From Methanolinea sp. (GTDB lineage: Archaea; Halobacteriota; Methanomicrobia; Methanomicrobiales; Methanospirillaceae), in NCBI GenBank assembly GCA_025453675.1, contig JALOPW010000033.1, positions 1-34,188 of the forward strand: a DNA stretch of 34,188 nucleotides, in the 5' to 3' direction. The notes below the pieces were generated by a model. That model saw only the letters and a program-made list of their open reading frames with translations, did not search any database and was not told where the DNA came from. Numbering within the stretch: the stretch's first letter is position 1; the number at the start of each line of letters is the position of its first letter. Made by a program: the position numbers and the translations under genes. Below are positions 1-9,260 of the stretch, in pieces.

Positions 1-3000
1 ACAACGTCACGCTCACCGTGACAAACGATGCCGGGTCTGACTCCACCTCCCAGATAATCTGTATCGTCCCCTGTGTCGACCCACCCTTCGCCAACTTCAT
101 CTATCTCTCGGAATGCCCCGACTCGAAATTCGTCCGGTTCACCGATACCTCCCTCAATGATCCCACTTCCTGGTACTGGACCTTTGGCGACGGGGCTACC
201 TCCACTCTCCAGGATCCAACCCACAATTATGCCGAGATCGGCGGCTACAACGTCACGCTCACCGTGACAAACGATGCCGGGTCTGACTCCACCTCCCAGA
301 TCATATGCATCCCTGAATGTCCGGGTCCGGTGAATCCCCCTGTGGCGGATTTCATTTACCTTTCAGAGTGCCCCGATTCGCGCTTCGTTCAGTTCACCGA
401 TACCTCGCTCAATGAACCAGCCTCCTGGTTCTGGCAATTCGGTGACGGGGCCACCTCAAGCGAAAGAAGCCCGACCCACACATACTCAGCAATAGGCAAT
501 TACACTGTCATTCTCGCTGTCTCCAATTCCGGCGGGTCCGATTCAATCGCGAAGACCGTGTATGTGCCCTACTGTCCCGGTCCCGTGGATCCCCCTGTAG
601 CCAACTTCACGTTCTGCAGTGATCCGTCTGATCCCCGTACTGTATACTTCACCGACACTTCGCTCAACGATCCCACTTCATGGTACTGGCAATTCGGTGA
701 CGGCACAACCTCCTCTCTCCGGAATCCAAGTCACACCTTCCCTGCAGTCAGCGGCTATGAGGTCACCCTGACTGTTACAAACGAAGGGGGATCGGATTCG
801 ATCTCCAAGATCTTATGCATCGCCTGTATCCCCCCCTGCCCTGAGCCTCCTGTCGCAGATTTCACCTACAATTCAGAATGCCCCGACTCCCAGTTCGTCC
901 GGTTTACCGACACCTCTGCCGGTAACCCCACGGCATGGTTCTGGCAATTCGGCGATGATGCTACCTCCACCCTCCAGCATCCAACACACACTTACGCTCA
1001 GACTGGTGGATACAACGTCACCCTGACGGTCTCCAACAAGGGAGGTATGGATTCGATCTCCAAGATTATCTGTATCCCCGAATGCCCGCCGCCGAATCCG
1101 CCCATTGCCTGCTTCTATGCAAGCCCCCGTTCAGGAAATGCCCCGCTGGAAGTGGAATTCTGCGACTGTTCAGAGAGCGGTATCCTCACATGGGCCTGGG
1201 ACTTTGGTGATGGCGGCACATCAACCGTGCAGACCCCCAGGCATATCTATCAGGAATACGGGTCATACACGGTAAGCCTGTATGTCACCAATGCAAGCGG
1301 GCATGATACCGAGACGAAGGAAGGGTATATCCATATCTCTTCACCTCTGCCCGGGCCGCCATCAGCATACTTTGTAGCCAACCCGACTACAGGGCCTGTA
1401 CCTCTTTCAGTCACATTTACGGACGGGTCCACTGGCGTCCCTGCTACATGGCTCTGGAATTTCGGTGACGGTGCTACATCTGCCGAGCAGAATCCCACTC
1501 ACGTATACACGCTGCCCGGGTTCTATACCGTCAGTCTCATGGTCGAGAATTCATACGGGTCCTCAACGTACAGCCGGCCAGAATACATCACCGCAACAGG
1601 CAGCATAGGCGGTGACAAAGGCTACTTCCTCGTCCACTCCAACGTGGATGGTGCCGAGGTCTCGTTCAACAATGACTACAAGGGCCTGATCGATGATGGG
1701 ACCCTCCTCGTGATGGTCTACCTCACCGGGACCCCCTATACCCACTTCACGGTCGAGAAAGACGGCTACTATCCCCTGACCCAGCCGATCACTGCATACC
1801 CTGCGAAGGACCAGACCCTTAACCTGTACGCGACCCTCGAGCCGATACCCGGGTCTTACACCATCACCGCCACCGCGGGGGATCATGGGATCATCATCCC
1901 GAACGGCACCTTCACGGTCCCCGCCGGGTCCGACCAGGACTTTGACATCATTCCGGAACCCGGGTTCATGGTAGAGAACCTCTACCTTGACGGGCAGGGT
2001 CTTGGGGCGCTTACCTGGTACCGGCTGGAGGATATCACTGCCAATCACGTGTTCACCGCATCATTCGTCCAGAACGAGACCGTGCTGTATGTAATCAATG
2101 CAACAGCCGGCCCCCATGGCAGTATCGTGCCTTCAGGGATGGTGAATGTCCCCTCAGGAGGCTCTGCAGGATTCACCATACTCCCCGACCAGGGGTATGC
2201 CATTGCCGATGTACTGGTTGATGCCATCTCCGTCGGTCCCATCTCCACCTACACCTTTGGGGATGTGGATGAGAACCATACCATACGGGCAATGTTTACC
2301 GCAAGCGGCCACACCATCACCGCGACCGCAGGGCCCAATGGGATCATCAGCCCGTCCGGCGTGATCCTGGTCCAGACCGGTGGATCTGCCGGATTCACCA
2401 TTACCCCGAACCAGGGTTACCGGATCGCTGATGTGCAGGTCGACAGTGTATCGGTAGGGACCCCCTCGCTCTACCAGTTCTCAAATGTCATCAGTACCCA
2501 TACCATCTCTGCCGAGTTCCAGAAGGTGAACTTCAGCATCACCTCACTCCCCACAGAGAACGGGACCATCACCCCCTCAGGGGTGACGTATGTCCCCTAT
2601 ATGGAGAGCCTGGACCTCCAGATCGTGCCGGAACCCGGGTTCTTCACCGCGGGATTATTCATTGACGGTGTCGGTGTTGCTCCTTCGCCGGTCTACACCT
2701 TCCCGTCCGTGGTTGCGAATCACACCATCTCAGCGGTCTTCGTTCCCGAGGGGTCACTGACCTTCTACATCAACGCGGTGGGCTCACAGGGCGGGAACGT
2801 GCTGCCATCGGGGATCATCAGTGTACCTGGAGGCAGCAATATCACCTTCAGAATGTACCCGGATTCCGGCTACTCCGTGAAGAATGTCGTAGTGGACGGT
2901 GACAGCAAGGGCACGCACCTTGACTGGACCTTCCTGAACGTCGTCGCGAACCATACCCTCAGCGTGACTTTCGGGCCGTCCGGTGGTGGCGGCGGTGGTG

Positions 3001-3329
3001 GTGGCGGTGGAGGTGGCGGGTACTACCCGGCCTCTACTACCGTGCCCACCACTGTCCCCACTACCCTGTCCATCGGGACTGAAGGGTACGAGAGCGGGGG
3101 CGATGATGAAAATGTGACTTACACGCCAACCCCCACTCCTGCTGTCACGAGCGTGGAGACCCCGGTCGTCACCACCGTGCCGACCACCATACCCCCTGCA
3201 GAGCCCTTCTGGACGCGCTTCCCTCTCTACTGGCTGGTGCCGCTGATCATTCTCATCCTCATCCTGGCGGCTGCCGGATACTACTACTGGAAGAAGAAAC
3301 AGCAGCAGGAAGTGCTGTTCGAGGAATGA
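1..3329 (+). CDS. PKD-repeat surface protein, C-terminally membrane-anchored (5' partial)
   Basis: The reading frame is open from the first bases of the window (codons begin at base 3). The first possible start, GTG at 18, lies inside a PKD repeat, so the true start is upstream. Reading along: the tail of one PKD domain; six further PKD domains with W-x-FGDG cores near bases 178, 427, 681, 939, 1195 and 1450 (the fourth has FGDD); a PEGA-like beta domain at about 1612-1850; five InlB/Listeria-type beta repeats of about 70 residues at 1854-2970 (each with an 'ITATAG..G.I.PSG' type opening); a run of 13 glycines at 2982-3020; a Thr/Pro stalk; a membrane helix at about 3222-3283; and a short Lys/Gln/Glu-rich tail. 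This is the layout of an envelope protein projecting from the membrane. PKD domains usually serve adhesion or spacing; the ligand is unknown. The first PKD domains carry paired cysteines in the linkers. Confidence 0.93.
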   Translation, partial: NVTLTVTNDAGSDSTSQIICIVPCVDPPFANFIYLSECPDSKFVRFTDTSLNDPTSWYWTFGDGATSTLQDPTHNYAEIGGYNVTLTVTNDAGSDSTSQIICIPECPGPVNPPVADFIYLSECPDSRFVQFTDTSLNEPASWFWQFGDGATSSERSPTHTYSAIGNYTVILAVSNSGGSDSIAKTVYVPYCPGPVDPPVANFTFCSDPSDPRTVYFTDTSLNDPTSWYWQFGDGTTSSLRNPSHTFPAVSGYEVTLTVTNEGGSDSISKILCIACIPPCPEPPVADFTYNSECPDSQFVRFTDTSAGNPTAWFWQFGDDATSTLQHPTHTYAQTGGYNVTLTVSNKGGMDSISKIICIPECPPPNPPIACFYASPRSGNAPLEVEFCDCSESGILTWAWDFGDGGTSTVQTPRHIYQEYGSYTVSLYVTNASGHDTETKEGYIHISSPLPGPPSAYFVANPTTGPVPLSVTFTDGSTGVPATWLWNFGDGATSAEQNPTHVYTLPGFYTVSLMVENSYGSSTYSRPEYITATGSIGGDKGYFLVHSNVDGAEVSFNNDYKGLIDDGTLLVMVYLTGTPYTHFTVEKDGYYPLTQPITAYPAKDQTLNLYATLEPIPGSYTITATAGDHGIIIPNGTFTVPAGSDQDFDIIPEPGFMVENLYLDGQGLGALTWYRLEDITANHVFTASFVQNETVLYVINATAGPHGSIVPSGMVNVPSGGSAGFTILPDQGYAIADVLVDAISVGPISTYTFGDVDENHTIRAMFTASGHTITATAGPNGIISPSGVILVQTGGSAGFTITPNQGYRIADVQVDSVSVGTPSLYQFSNVISTHTISAEFQKVNFSITSLPTENGTITPSGVTYVPYMESLDLQIVPEPGFFTAGLFIDGVGVAPSPVYTFPSVVANHTISAVFVPEGSLTFYINAVGSQGGNVLPSGIISVPGGSNITFRMYPDSGYSVKNVVVDGDSKGTHLDWTFLNVVANHTLSVTFGPSGGGGGGGGGGGGGYYPASTTVPTTVPTTLSIGTEGYESGGDDENVTYTPTPTPAVTSVETPVVTTVPTTIPPAEPFWTRFPLYWLVPLIILILILAAAGYYYWKKKQQQEVLFEE

Positions 3330-3336
3330 GGCATCA

Positions 3337-3361
3337 TATTTTTTCTTTATTTCATCTTTTC
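3337..3361 (+). terminator. T-rich terminator-like tract
   Basis: Just after the stop at 3327-3329 the plus strand is strongly T-rich, with a run of six T at 3339-3344 followed by TTT and TTTT clusters. Archaeal RNA polymerase commonly stops on such T tracts, so this probably ends the surface-protein transcript. Confidence 0.5.
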
Positions 3362-3366
3362 CATCT

Positions 3367-3387
3367 GAAAATGCCGGAGGCATTTTC
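3367..3387. repeat. Short perfect hairpin, copy 1 of a paired element
   Basis: Nine-base arms GAAAATGCC and GGCATTTTC surround a GGA loop. A second palindrome of the same design, with different arm-tip bases, lies at 17000-17020. Both sit within 40 bases after the stop of a gene for an exported protein. The role is unknown; it could be an RNA 3'-end structure or a small dispersed palindrome. Confidence 0.55.
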
Positions 3388-3572
3388 TGTCAGAGTATGG
3401 CTCCCTTCGTGAAAGGAGATCGTGTTGTTTTTATTTTCCACATGTAACGGATGGGGGTCCAACCTGATACCCGGTGCCTGGATCCATAGAATCACAACAC
3501 ATTTCTCCTCCTGCCCCCGATATAGTGGAGGTAAGAACCCCAATTCTGATACCCGGGAGGAGCAGGAACGCG

Positions 3573-4541
3573 ATGGAGGATACCACGATGATCTGGATTG
3601 AGAAGTACCGGCCGGTCACGCTTGCTGATATCGTGGGCCAGGACGAGATTGTGGAACGCCTGCAATCCTATGTGAAAACCGGGAACCTGCCGCATCTCCT
3701 CTTCACCGGGAGTGCAGGGGTGGGAAAGACCACTGCCGCGGTGGCCCTGGCCAGGGAATTCTTCAGGGAGTCCTGGAATCTCAACTTCCGGGAACTCAAC
3801 GCATCAGATGAGCGGGGAATCGATGTAGTACGGAACCAGATAAAACAGTTCGCCCGCACCTCGCCGCTTGGCGGTGCCACGTTCAAGATACTCTTCCTCG
3901 ACGAGGCCGATGCGCTCACCCCTGATGCCCAGGCCGCGCTCCGGAGGACAATGGAGAGTTATGCCACTACCTGCAGGTTCATCCTCTCCTGTAATTACTC
4001 CTCGAAGATCATCGACCCCATCCAGAGCCGTTGCGCGATCTACCGGTTCCGGAGCCTCTCGGGAGAGGCCATCACCAAGGAGATCCTGAGGATAGCAGAG
4101 AACGAGAAGATCAGCATCACGGAGCCGGCCATCCAGTCAATCGTCTACATCGCCCAGGGGGACATGCGGAAAGCAATCAACGCCCTGCAGGGTGCTGCCA
4201 TTCTTGCCACCGAGATCGATGCAGGTATGATTTATTCCATCACCGCCACTGCCCGCCCCGACGAGATAGAGGATCTCCTGGCAACCTCGCTCTCCGGGGA
4301 CTTCGAAGGGGCGGAATCTATCCTCCACCACCTCCTCCAGGACCGCGGCATCGCCCCGAACGAGCTGATCAACCAGTGTTACAGGGCCGTCATAAAGCGG
4401 GAGATGGATCCTGCACTGAGGGTGGCTCTCATCGACCAGATGGGAACGACCGATTTCCGCCTCTCGGAGGGTGCAAGCACCGAGATTCAGATGGAGGCCC
4501 TGATCGCCCAGTTCGTGCTCCAGGCGAGAAAGCATGGTTAA
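3573..4541 (+). CDS. rfcS: Replication factor C small subunit (clamp loader)
   Basis: This AAA+ ATPase loads the PCNA sliding clamp at primer-template junctions together with RFC large subunit. Visible features: RFC box 'WIEKYRP' at the N terminus, Walker [10 protein letters not shown] near residue 46, the '[10 protein letters not shown]' RFC box, Walker [10 protein letters not shown] near residue 107, and the 'QSRCAIYRF' SRC arginine-finger motif near 151, followed by the collar region. At 322 residues it is normal for the family, with no intein. The start is uncertain by five codons: ATG at 3573 has GGAGG at 3556-3560 (12-base spacer), whereas ATG at 3588 has GGAGGA at 3575-3580 (7-base spacer) and gives a protein beginning MIWIEKYRP. 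The stop overlaps the start of mcm by 8 bases, so the two replisome genes are probably translated together. Confidence 0.95.
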   Translation: MEDTTMIWIEKYRPVTLADIVGQDEIVERLQSYVKTGNLPHLLFTGSAGVGKTTAAVALAREFFRESWNLNFRELNASDERGIDVVRNQIKQFARTSPLGGATFKILFLDEADALTPDAQAALRRTMESYATTCRFILSCNYSSKIIDPIQSRCAIYRFRSLSGEAITKEILRIAENEKISITEPAIQSIVYIAQGDMRKAINALQGAAILATEIDAGMIYSITATARPDEIEDLLATSLSGDFEGAESILHHLLQDRGIAPNELINQCYRAVIKREMDPALRVALIDQMGTTDFRLSEGASTEIQMEALIAQFVLQARKHG

Positions 4542-6675
4542 GAGGGAGGAGTCACCGGCCGGAGAGCCCGAGGCTGATATCATCGACCGCGATGCGGACT
4601 GGAGCAGGTTTCTCAAGAGCCGGTATAAAAAACAGCTCTCCGAGCTGGCCCGTGAATTTCCCTACCGTCGTTCCCTGGAGATCGATTACCGGGAACTGGA
4701 GAGTTATGGCCGTACTGGCCTGCGCATGGCCGATGAGCTCCTCGACAACCCGGGTAAGGTCATCGAGGACGTGCGAAATGCCATCAGGAACCACCAGCTG
4801 GTGAAAGGGAAGGACGGGAAGGCAACCGGCGAGGTGAACGTCCGGTTCGTAAACCTGCCAAGGAAAATCGGCATCCGCAACATCCGCTCCGACCATATCA
4901 ACCGCTTCATCAGCGTGGATGGGATCCTTCGTAAGACCACCGAGGTGCGGCCCCGTATCGTGCAGGCGGTCTTCAGGTGCCCTGGAGGGCATATTACTCT
5001 CAAGGAGCAGGGGTACGGGAAGTTCAAGGAACCTGAAGGGTGCGCCACCGATGGATGCACCTTCAAGAAACTGGACCTGATCGCCCGGCGTTCCCGATTC
5101 GTGGACTCTCAGAAACTGCGCATCCAGGAGTCCCCGGAGGGACTGAGGGGTGGTGAGCAGCCGCAGACACTGGACGTGGACGTCACCGATGACCTGACAG
5201 GAAAGGTTGCACCCGGTGACAGGGTGGTTATCAACGGGATACTCCGCTCCATGCAGCGGGTCACCCACGGAGAGAAGAACACGCTCTTTGACATTTACCT
5301 CGAGTGCAACTCGCTCGAGATTGCCGAGAAGGAGTTCGAGGAGGTGCAGATCGATGAGAAGGACGAGGAGGAGATCCTGTCCCTCTCCCGGGACCCGAAC
5401 GTCTACCGGAAGATCGTCCACTCCATCGCCCCCACCATCTATGGCAACGAGGACGTGAAAGAGGCCATCGCCCTACAGATTTTCGGGGGGATCAGTAAGG
5501 AGATGCCTGACGGAAGCCACCTCCGCGGGGATATCCATGTCCTGTTGATCGGGGATCCCGGGATCGCCAAGAGCCAGTTGCTGCGCTACGTAGTGAAGCT
5601 CTCCCCACGCGGCATCTACACGAGCGGCCAGTCCTCCACCTCCGCGGGGCTGACCGCTACAGCGGTTAAGGACGAATTCGGGGACGGGAGGTGGACGCTT
5701 GAGGCAGGAGCCCTGGTGCTGGCAGACATGGGGATCGCGGCCGTGGACGAGATGGACAAGATGCAGAAGGAGGACCGCTCTGCCCTTCACGAGGCCATGG
5801 AGCAGCAGTCTATCAGCGTGGCGAAGGCCGGGATCACCGCCACCCTCAAGTCACGCTGTGCCCTTCTGGGAGCTGCAAACCCGAAACTGGGACGTTTCGA
5901 CGCATATCTTCCCATACAGGACCAGATCAATATGCCCGGATCCCTCCTCTCCCGTTTCGATCTCATCTTCAAGATGAGCGACATCCCTGATCACACCAGG
6001 GACAGCGCCATCGCTGACCATATCCTCAAGGCACACAGTATTGGGGAGACCATCGCCCAGCACAAGAGGACCCCCATCCCTGGGGTGGACGACAAGTACA
6101 TCGAAGAGCAGCTCAAGCCGGTGACCCCTGACATCGAACCCGCGCTCTTTCGGAAATACGTGGCCTATGCGAGGCGCACCTGCTTCCCCCGCCTCAACGA
6201 CGCTGCCCGGGAGGCCCTGATCGGCTATTACATGCAGCTCCGCGACCTGGCGGCAGGATCGGACAAACCGGTCCCTGTCACCGCCCGGCAACTCGAGGCC
6301 CTGGTGCGACTGGCAGAGGCGAGTGCCCGCATCCGTCTCTCCTCTGATATCCTGATCCAGGACGCGGAACGGGTGATCAAGATCGTCGATACCTGCCTCC
6401 GCGAGGTAGCCTACGATGCAAAAACCGGATCGTTCGATATCGACAAAGTGGTCACCGGTATCTCGAAAGGGAGGAGGGATCTCATCAGGGTGATCAAGCA
6501 GACCATCCGGCAGATGCAGAAGGACACGGGGAACGACCGGATCGCGGTGGCCGAGCTCCTGGATCTGCTCACCCCGCAGGGATTCAGCCCTGATGAGATA
6601 AGGAAACAGATCGAGGTCTTCCTCCGCGAGGGGGAGGCGATGGAGCCGAAGAGCGGCTTCATCAAGCTCATCTGA
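4534..6675 (+). CDS. mcm: Minichromosome maintenance (MCM) replicative helicase
   Basis: MCM forms a hexameric ATP-driven 3'-5' helicase that unwinds DNA ahead of the archaeal fork. The 713-residue product has the N-terminal oligomerisation domain with a zinc-binding cluster (Cys near 149, a nearby His, and Cys-x4-Cys near 169-174), an OB-fold region, Walker [10 protein letters not shown] near 341-349, Walker B AVDEMDKM near 402, the arginine-finger SRFDLIF near 471, and a C-terminal winged-helix region. Length is typical and no intein interrupts it. The ATG at 4534 lies inside the end of rfcS, an arrangement consistent with translational coupling. Bases after the stop include a C-run followed by a T-run. 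Confidence 0.97.
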   Translation: MVKREESPAGEPEADIIDRDADWSRFLKSRYKKQLSELAREFPYRRSLEIDYRELESYGRTGLRMADELLDNPGKVIEDVRNAIRNHQLVKGKDGKATGEVNVRFVNLPRKIGIRNIRSDHINRFISVDGILRKTTEVRPRIVQAVFRCPGGHITLKEQGYGKFKEPEGCATDGCTFKKLDLIARRSRFVDSQKLRIQESPEGLRGGEQPQTLDVDVTDDLTGKVAPGDRVVINGILRSMQRVTHGEKNTLFDIYLECNSLEIAEKEFEEVQIDEKDEEEILSLSRDPNVYRKIVHSIAPTIYGNEDVKEAIALQIFGGISKEMPDGSHLRGDIHVLLIGDPGIAKSQLLRYVVKLSPRGIYTSGQSSTSAGLTATAVKDEFGDGRWTLEAGALVLADMGIAAVDEMDKMQKEDRSALHEAMEQQSISVAKAGITATLKSRCALLGAANPKLGRFDAYLPIQDQINMPGSLLSRFDLIFKMSDIPDHTRDSAIADHILKAHSIGETIAQHKRTPIPGVDDKYIEEQLKPVTPDIEPALFRKYVAYARRTCFPRLNDAAREALIGYYMQLRDLAAGSDKPVPVTARQLEALVRLAEASARIRLSSDILIQDAERVIKIVDTCLREVAYDAKTGSFDIDKVVTGISKGRRDLIRVIKQTIRQMQKDTGNDRIAVAELLDLLTPQGFSPDEIRKQIEVFLREGEAMEPKSGFIKLI

Positions 6676-6685
6676 AACCCCCCCC

Positions 6686-6692
6686 TTTTTTT
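6686..6692 (+). terminator. T7 tract after mcm
   Basis: A run of C followed directly by seven T lies 11 bases past the mcm stop (6673-6675). It could end the rfcS-mcm transcript in the archaeal manner, although only 25 bases separate it from the next start, so read-through into mptD is possible. Confidence 0.4.
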
Positions 6693-6717
6693 GCCTCCCG
6701 GGCCCAAAGATGATCCC

Positions 6718-7041
6718 ATGCCTACCGCGCGCGAGCAGGCGGCATTCGAGGCCGGGATCAAGCTCGGGGCCCTCTACCACCAGTGGGTAGGAACCCCCGT
6801 CTCGCCCGGGACGGCCGCCTCCATCGAATCGGCAATCCAAAAGAGTGTGAAACTCCAGCCTCACGTGGAAGAGATCAATGTTCGCCTGGACCGGGAACTC
6901 ATGAAGCCGAACATCTTCGGGTACTCTGAACTGCAGGGTCTCATGCTCAGGGTGGAGATCACCACCAGGGTACATGGCGAGACCTGCCGGGCCCGCCTGA
7001 GACAGGAAGAAGACTATCCGCTGATGGAGATCGTGGAGTAG
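6718..7041 (+). CDS. mptD: Archaeal dihydroneopterin aldolase MptD (DUF372 family)
   Basis: MptD cleaves 7,8-dihydroneopterin to 6-hydroxymethyl-dihydropterin and glycolaldehyde in the methanopterin pathway. The 107-residue product matches the small archaeal family in size. It carries the N-terminal stretch with 'FEAGIKLGALYHQWVGTPV' and ends with a conserved-looking region containing 'GYSELQGLMLRVEITT'. The ATG at 6718 is preferred. An upstream in-frame TTG at 6691 would add nine residues of low-complexity sequence overlapping the T-tract. No strong ribosome-binding site is visible. The stop TAG is followed directly by the ATG of the next gene, so the two probably share a transcript. The family is recognised by eye from remembered motifs. 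Confidence 0.8.
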   Translation: MPTAREQAAFEAGIKLGALYHQWVGTPVSPGTAASIESAIQKSVKLQPHVEEINVRLDRELMKPNIFGYSELQGLMLRVEITTRVHGETCRARLRQEEDYPLMEIVE

Positions 7042-7869
7042 ATGCAGGGTCCGCGGTTCCCGATTACTGACCACCACATCCATATCGATCCCAGGAACGG
7101 GCGGGGTGTCGATGCGGCAAAGGAGTTCCAGCGATCAGGGGGGACACACCTCTTTCTGGTCAGCAAGCCCTCGTCATCCTTCGGTATTCTGCCCACAAGG
7201 GGAGAGGACTTCCTCCCGGTCTTCGAGGAGACCCTGATAGTCGCACGGATGGTCTCGGACCTTGGTATCCAGGTCTATCCTGTCCTTGGGGTGCACCCGG
7301 CCGAGATCACCCGTCTCTTTGAGTCTCTCCCCCTGTCCCGGGTGGTGGAGATCATGAAAGGGGGAATCGCACTTGCGGCCAGGTTCGTCGCAGAAGGTGC
7401 TGCAGTGGGTTTGAAGAGCGGGAGGCCACACTACGAGGTCTCTCCCGTGGTCTGGGAGGCCGCGAATGATGTCCTCTCCTATTCTTTCCAGCAGGCAGCG
7501 GAGGCCGGGTGTGCGGTCCAGGTGCACGCCGAGAGCGGGAGCTGTGCGGATATGAGGGAGATGGCCAGGAGCGCCGGACTCTCCCCCGACCGGGTGGTGA
7601 AACACTATGCCATCCCCGAGACCCCTCTGGTCCCCTCTTTTCTTGCCACCCATCCGGATATCCCGGTTCTTGCCCGGACCGGGCGCGAATTCATGATGGA
7701 GAGTGACTACATGGATGAGAATACCCGACCCGGTGCAGTAATCGGTCCGCGATCAGTCCCCCGTGTGACCACACGGCTCTTTTCAAGCGGCGAGATTGAT
7801 GAGGATGCGATCCACCGTATCCACGTATCAACGCCGTCAAGGGTCTACGGCGTGGATATCTCCCTTTGA
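7042..7869 (+). CDS. TatD-related metal-dependent hydrolase, archaeal (COG1831-like)
   Basis: A 275-residue TIM-barrel hydrolase of the amidohydrolase/TatD type. Metal-binding motifs are visible: 'DHHIHID' at residues 9-15, 'LGVHPAE' near 88, 'VQVHAESGS' near 160, 'VVKHYAIPE' near 186, and the late acidic 'MMESDYMDE' near 219. The archaeal branch differs from classical TatD DNases in having 'GLKSGRPHYEV' where they have a GEIGLD-like motif. The substrate is unknown; bacterial TatD proteins are nucleases, but this branch has not, to my knowledge, been shown to be one. It starts on the base after the mptD stop, suggesting co-transcription and possibly a pterin-related role, which is inference. 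Confidence 0.8.
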   Translation: MQGPRFPITDHHIHIDPRNGRGVDAAKEFQRSGGTHLFLVSKPSSSFGILPTRGEDFLPVFEETLIVARMVSDLGIQVYPVLGVHPAEITRLFESLPLSRVVEIMKGGIALAARFVAEGAAVGLKSGRPHYEVSPVVWEAANDVLSYSFQQAAEAGCAVQVHAESGSCADMREMARSAGLSPDRVVKHYAIPETPLVPSFLATHPDIPVLARTGREFMMESDYMDENTRPGAVIGPRSVPRVTTRLFSSGEIDEDAIHRIHVSTPSRVYGVDISL

Positions 7870-7885
7870 TGGCCGCCAGTTACAG

Positions 7886-7895
7886 TATTAATATG
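7886..7895 (+). promoter_or_regulatory. TATA box, probable leaderless promoter
   Basis: TATTAATATG lies about 25-30 bases before the ATG at 7919. Archaeal transcription starts about 25 bases past the TATA box, which places the RNA 5' end at or next to the ATG. No Shine-Dalgarno sequence precedes that ATG, which fits a leaderless message for the DUF424-NMD3-Taw2-CoaBC operon. Confidence 0.55.
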
Positions 7896-7918
7896 CATCC
7901 CTTCCCACATGTGGTACC

Positions 7919-8212
7919 ATGTATCTGAAGGTTCACCGCTCTCATGCCGGAGACGAGGTGGTTGCGGTGTGCGACAGGGAGTTGATGAATACGACGATAA
8001 CTGGGGGAGAAGTGGAGATCTGCATCACCGGATCATTTTACGGGACCCGGATCGCAACCCTTGACGAGGTGAGGTCTGTACTCTCCAGGGCCGGGAATGC
8101 GAACCTGATGGGGGAGCGCGCTGTAGCCCTGGCGGAGGAGATGGGCCTCGTGTCCCGCTCCGCATGCCTGATGATCGGGGATATCCCGCACGCCCAGCTG
8201 ATCAGGATCTGA
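7919..8212 (+). CDS. DUF424 family protein
   Basis: A 97-residue cytosolic protein with no membrane segment. It matches the archaeal DUF424 family in size and style: N-terminal 'MYLKVHRSHAGDEVVAVCD', central 'ISITGSFYGT'-like stretch (here 'CITGSFYGTRI') and C-terminal 'GDIPHAQLIRI'. Its biochemical function is not known. In archaea it is often found next to NMD3, as here: the NMD3 ATG follows one base after its stop. That points to a role linked to ribosomes or translation, but this rests on gene neighbourhood only. It is the first gene of a four-gene operon and probably starts a leaderless message. Confidence 0.8.
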   Translation: MYLKVHRSHAGDEVVAVCDRELMNTTITGGEVEICITGSFYGTRIATLDEVRSVLSRAGNANLMGERAVALAEEMGLVSRSACLMIGDIPHAQLIRI

Positions 8213-8213
8213 T

Positions 8214-9254
8214 ATGCACATCCGGGAGACCATCTGCCCCCTCTGCGGGAATCCCTCTCCCCGGGGTGAGGTGTGCGGGCAGTGCCGGGCATCAAAGACC
8301 CGGTGGCTGGAATGCCCTTCCCGGGTATCGATGGTGCTCTGTCCCACCTGCGGTGCCCGGAAGGAGGCAGGGAGCTGGTCAGACCTCGGCATGGAGAGGA
8401 GCGAACTGGCACACCAGATGGTCACCAGGGCAGTCCGCTTCCATCCCGATTTCAGACTTATCGCAATGGATATTACCCTGGACGAGATGAGTGCCAACCG
8501 AAGCAGGGCGCATTGCCGGGTCTCCGGGACCCTCTTCGGGGAACCGGTGGAGGGGTCCTGCACCCTCGAGGTAGACTGGCAGAAAGAGCAGTGCGACCGT
8601 TGCTGCAGGATCTCCGGGAGCTACTACGAGGGGGTTGTCCAGGTCCGGGCTACGGGAAGGAGGCCCTCATCGCGGGAGATGGAGGAGGCCACCCGGATCG
8701 CCTATGCGGTGGAGGAGTCCATGATGGCCTCCGGGGAACGACTCTCCTTTATCTCCCAACTGGACGAACACCGGGACGGCCTGGACATCACAGTAGGATC
8801 GCAACGCCTTGGATCCGAGATCGCATCTGCAATTACCAGGGATCTTGGAGGCAGGTACACCACCCACCCGAAACTCGTGGGGGAGAAGGCAGGCAGGCAG
8901 ATCTTTCGCATCACCTACTCACTGCGCCTTCCCCGTTATTCCCGGGGTGACATCATCCTGTACTCGGGCAGGTATGCCGAGGTGCTCGGCGTGGATGGTA
9001 AGCTGCTCAGGTGCCTGGATCTCGCGACAGGTTCGGTCAGGTCAGTCCCAGAGCAGCAGGTGGAGAGGAGAGCAGGGCATAAGGGGGACGCGGTCGACTG
9101 GATGGTCGCATTCAGGGACGGGGATCTCCTGGGCATCCTCGATCCCGGGACGGGCGTCACCAGGGAGATACGGGCACCCCCCGGGAGGGAGATCCCTTCA
9201 GGGGCAACCGTGCGGATCCTTGAGGACGGAGAACGCCTTGTCCTGGTGGGGTGA
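8214..9254 (+). CDS. Archaeal NMD3-like ribosomal protein
   Basis: This 346-residue protein is the archaeal counterpart of eukaryotic NMD3, the adaptor of 60S export. Archaea have no nucleus, so the role is probably in large-subunit assembly or quality control. The N terminus holds the characteristic paired zinc knuckles: CPLCG at residues 9-13, CGQC near 21-24, 'LCPTCGARKEAGSW' near 43-56, and CDRC near 127-130, followed by the NMD3 core with 'GSYYEGVVQVRA'. The C-terminal part (from about residue 240) is beta-rich, with 'RYSRGDIILYSGRYAEV' resembling the S1/OB-like end of archaeal NMD3. It lies between DUF424 and a tRNA-modification enzyme, in line with a translation-centred operon. Confidence 0.88.
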   Translation: MHIRETICPLCGNPSPRGEVCGQCRASKTRWLECPSRVSMVLCPTCGARKEAGSWSDLGMERSELAHQMVTRAVRFHPDFRLIAMDITLDEMSANRSRAHCRVSGTLFGEPVEGSCTLEVDWQKEQCDRCCRISGSYYEGVVQVRATGRRPSSREMEEATRIAYAVEESMMASGERLSFISQLDEHRDGLDITVGSQRLGSEIASAITRDLGGRYTTHPKLVGEKAGRQIFRITYSLRLPRYSRGDIILYSGRYAEVLGVDGKLLRCLDLATGSVRSVPEQQVERRAGHKGDAVDWMVAFRDGDLLGILDPGTGVTREIRAPPGREIPSGATVRILEDGERLVLVG

Positions 9255-9260
9255 ACCCTC

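Noticed and set aside
3573-6675. Inteins in the RFC and MCM genes
   Set aside because: Both proteins have normal length and their Walker motifs are uninterrupted.
5851-7083. Long open frame (410 codons) on the minus strand opposite mcm
   Set aside because: It is the antisense shadow of a strongly conserved helicase gene in high-GC DNA. It shows no recognisable motif and spans gene boundaries.
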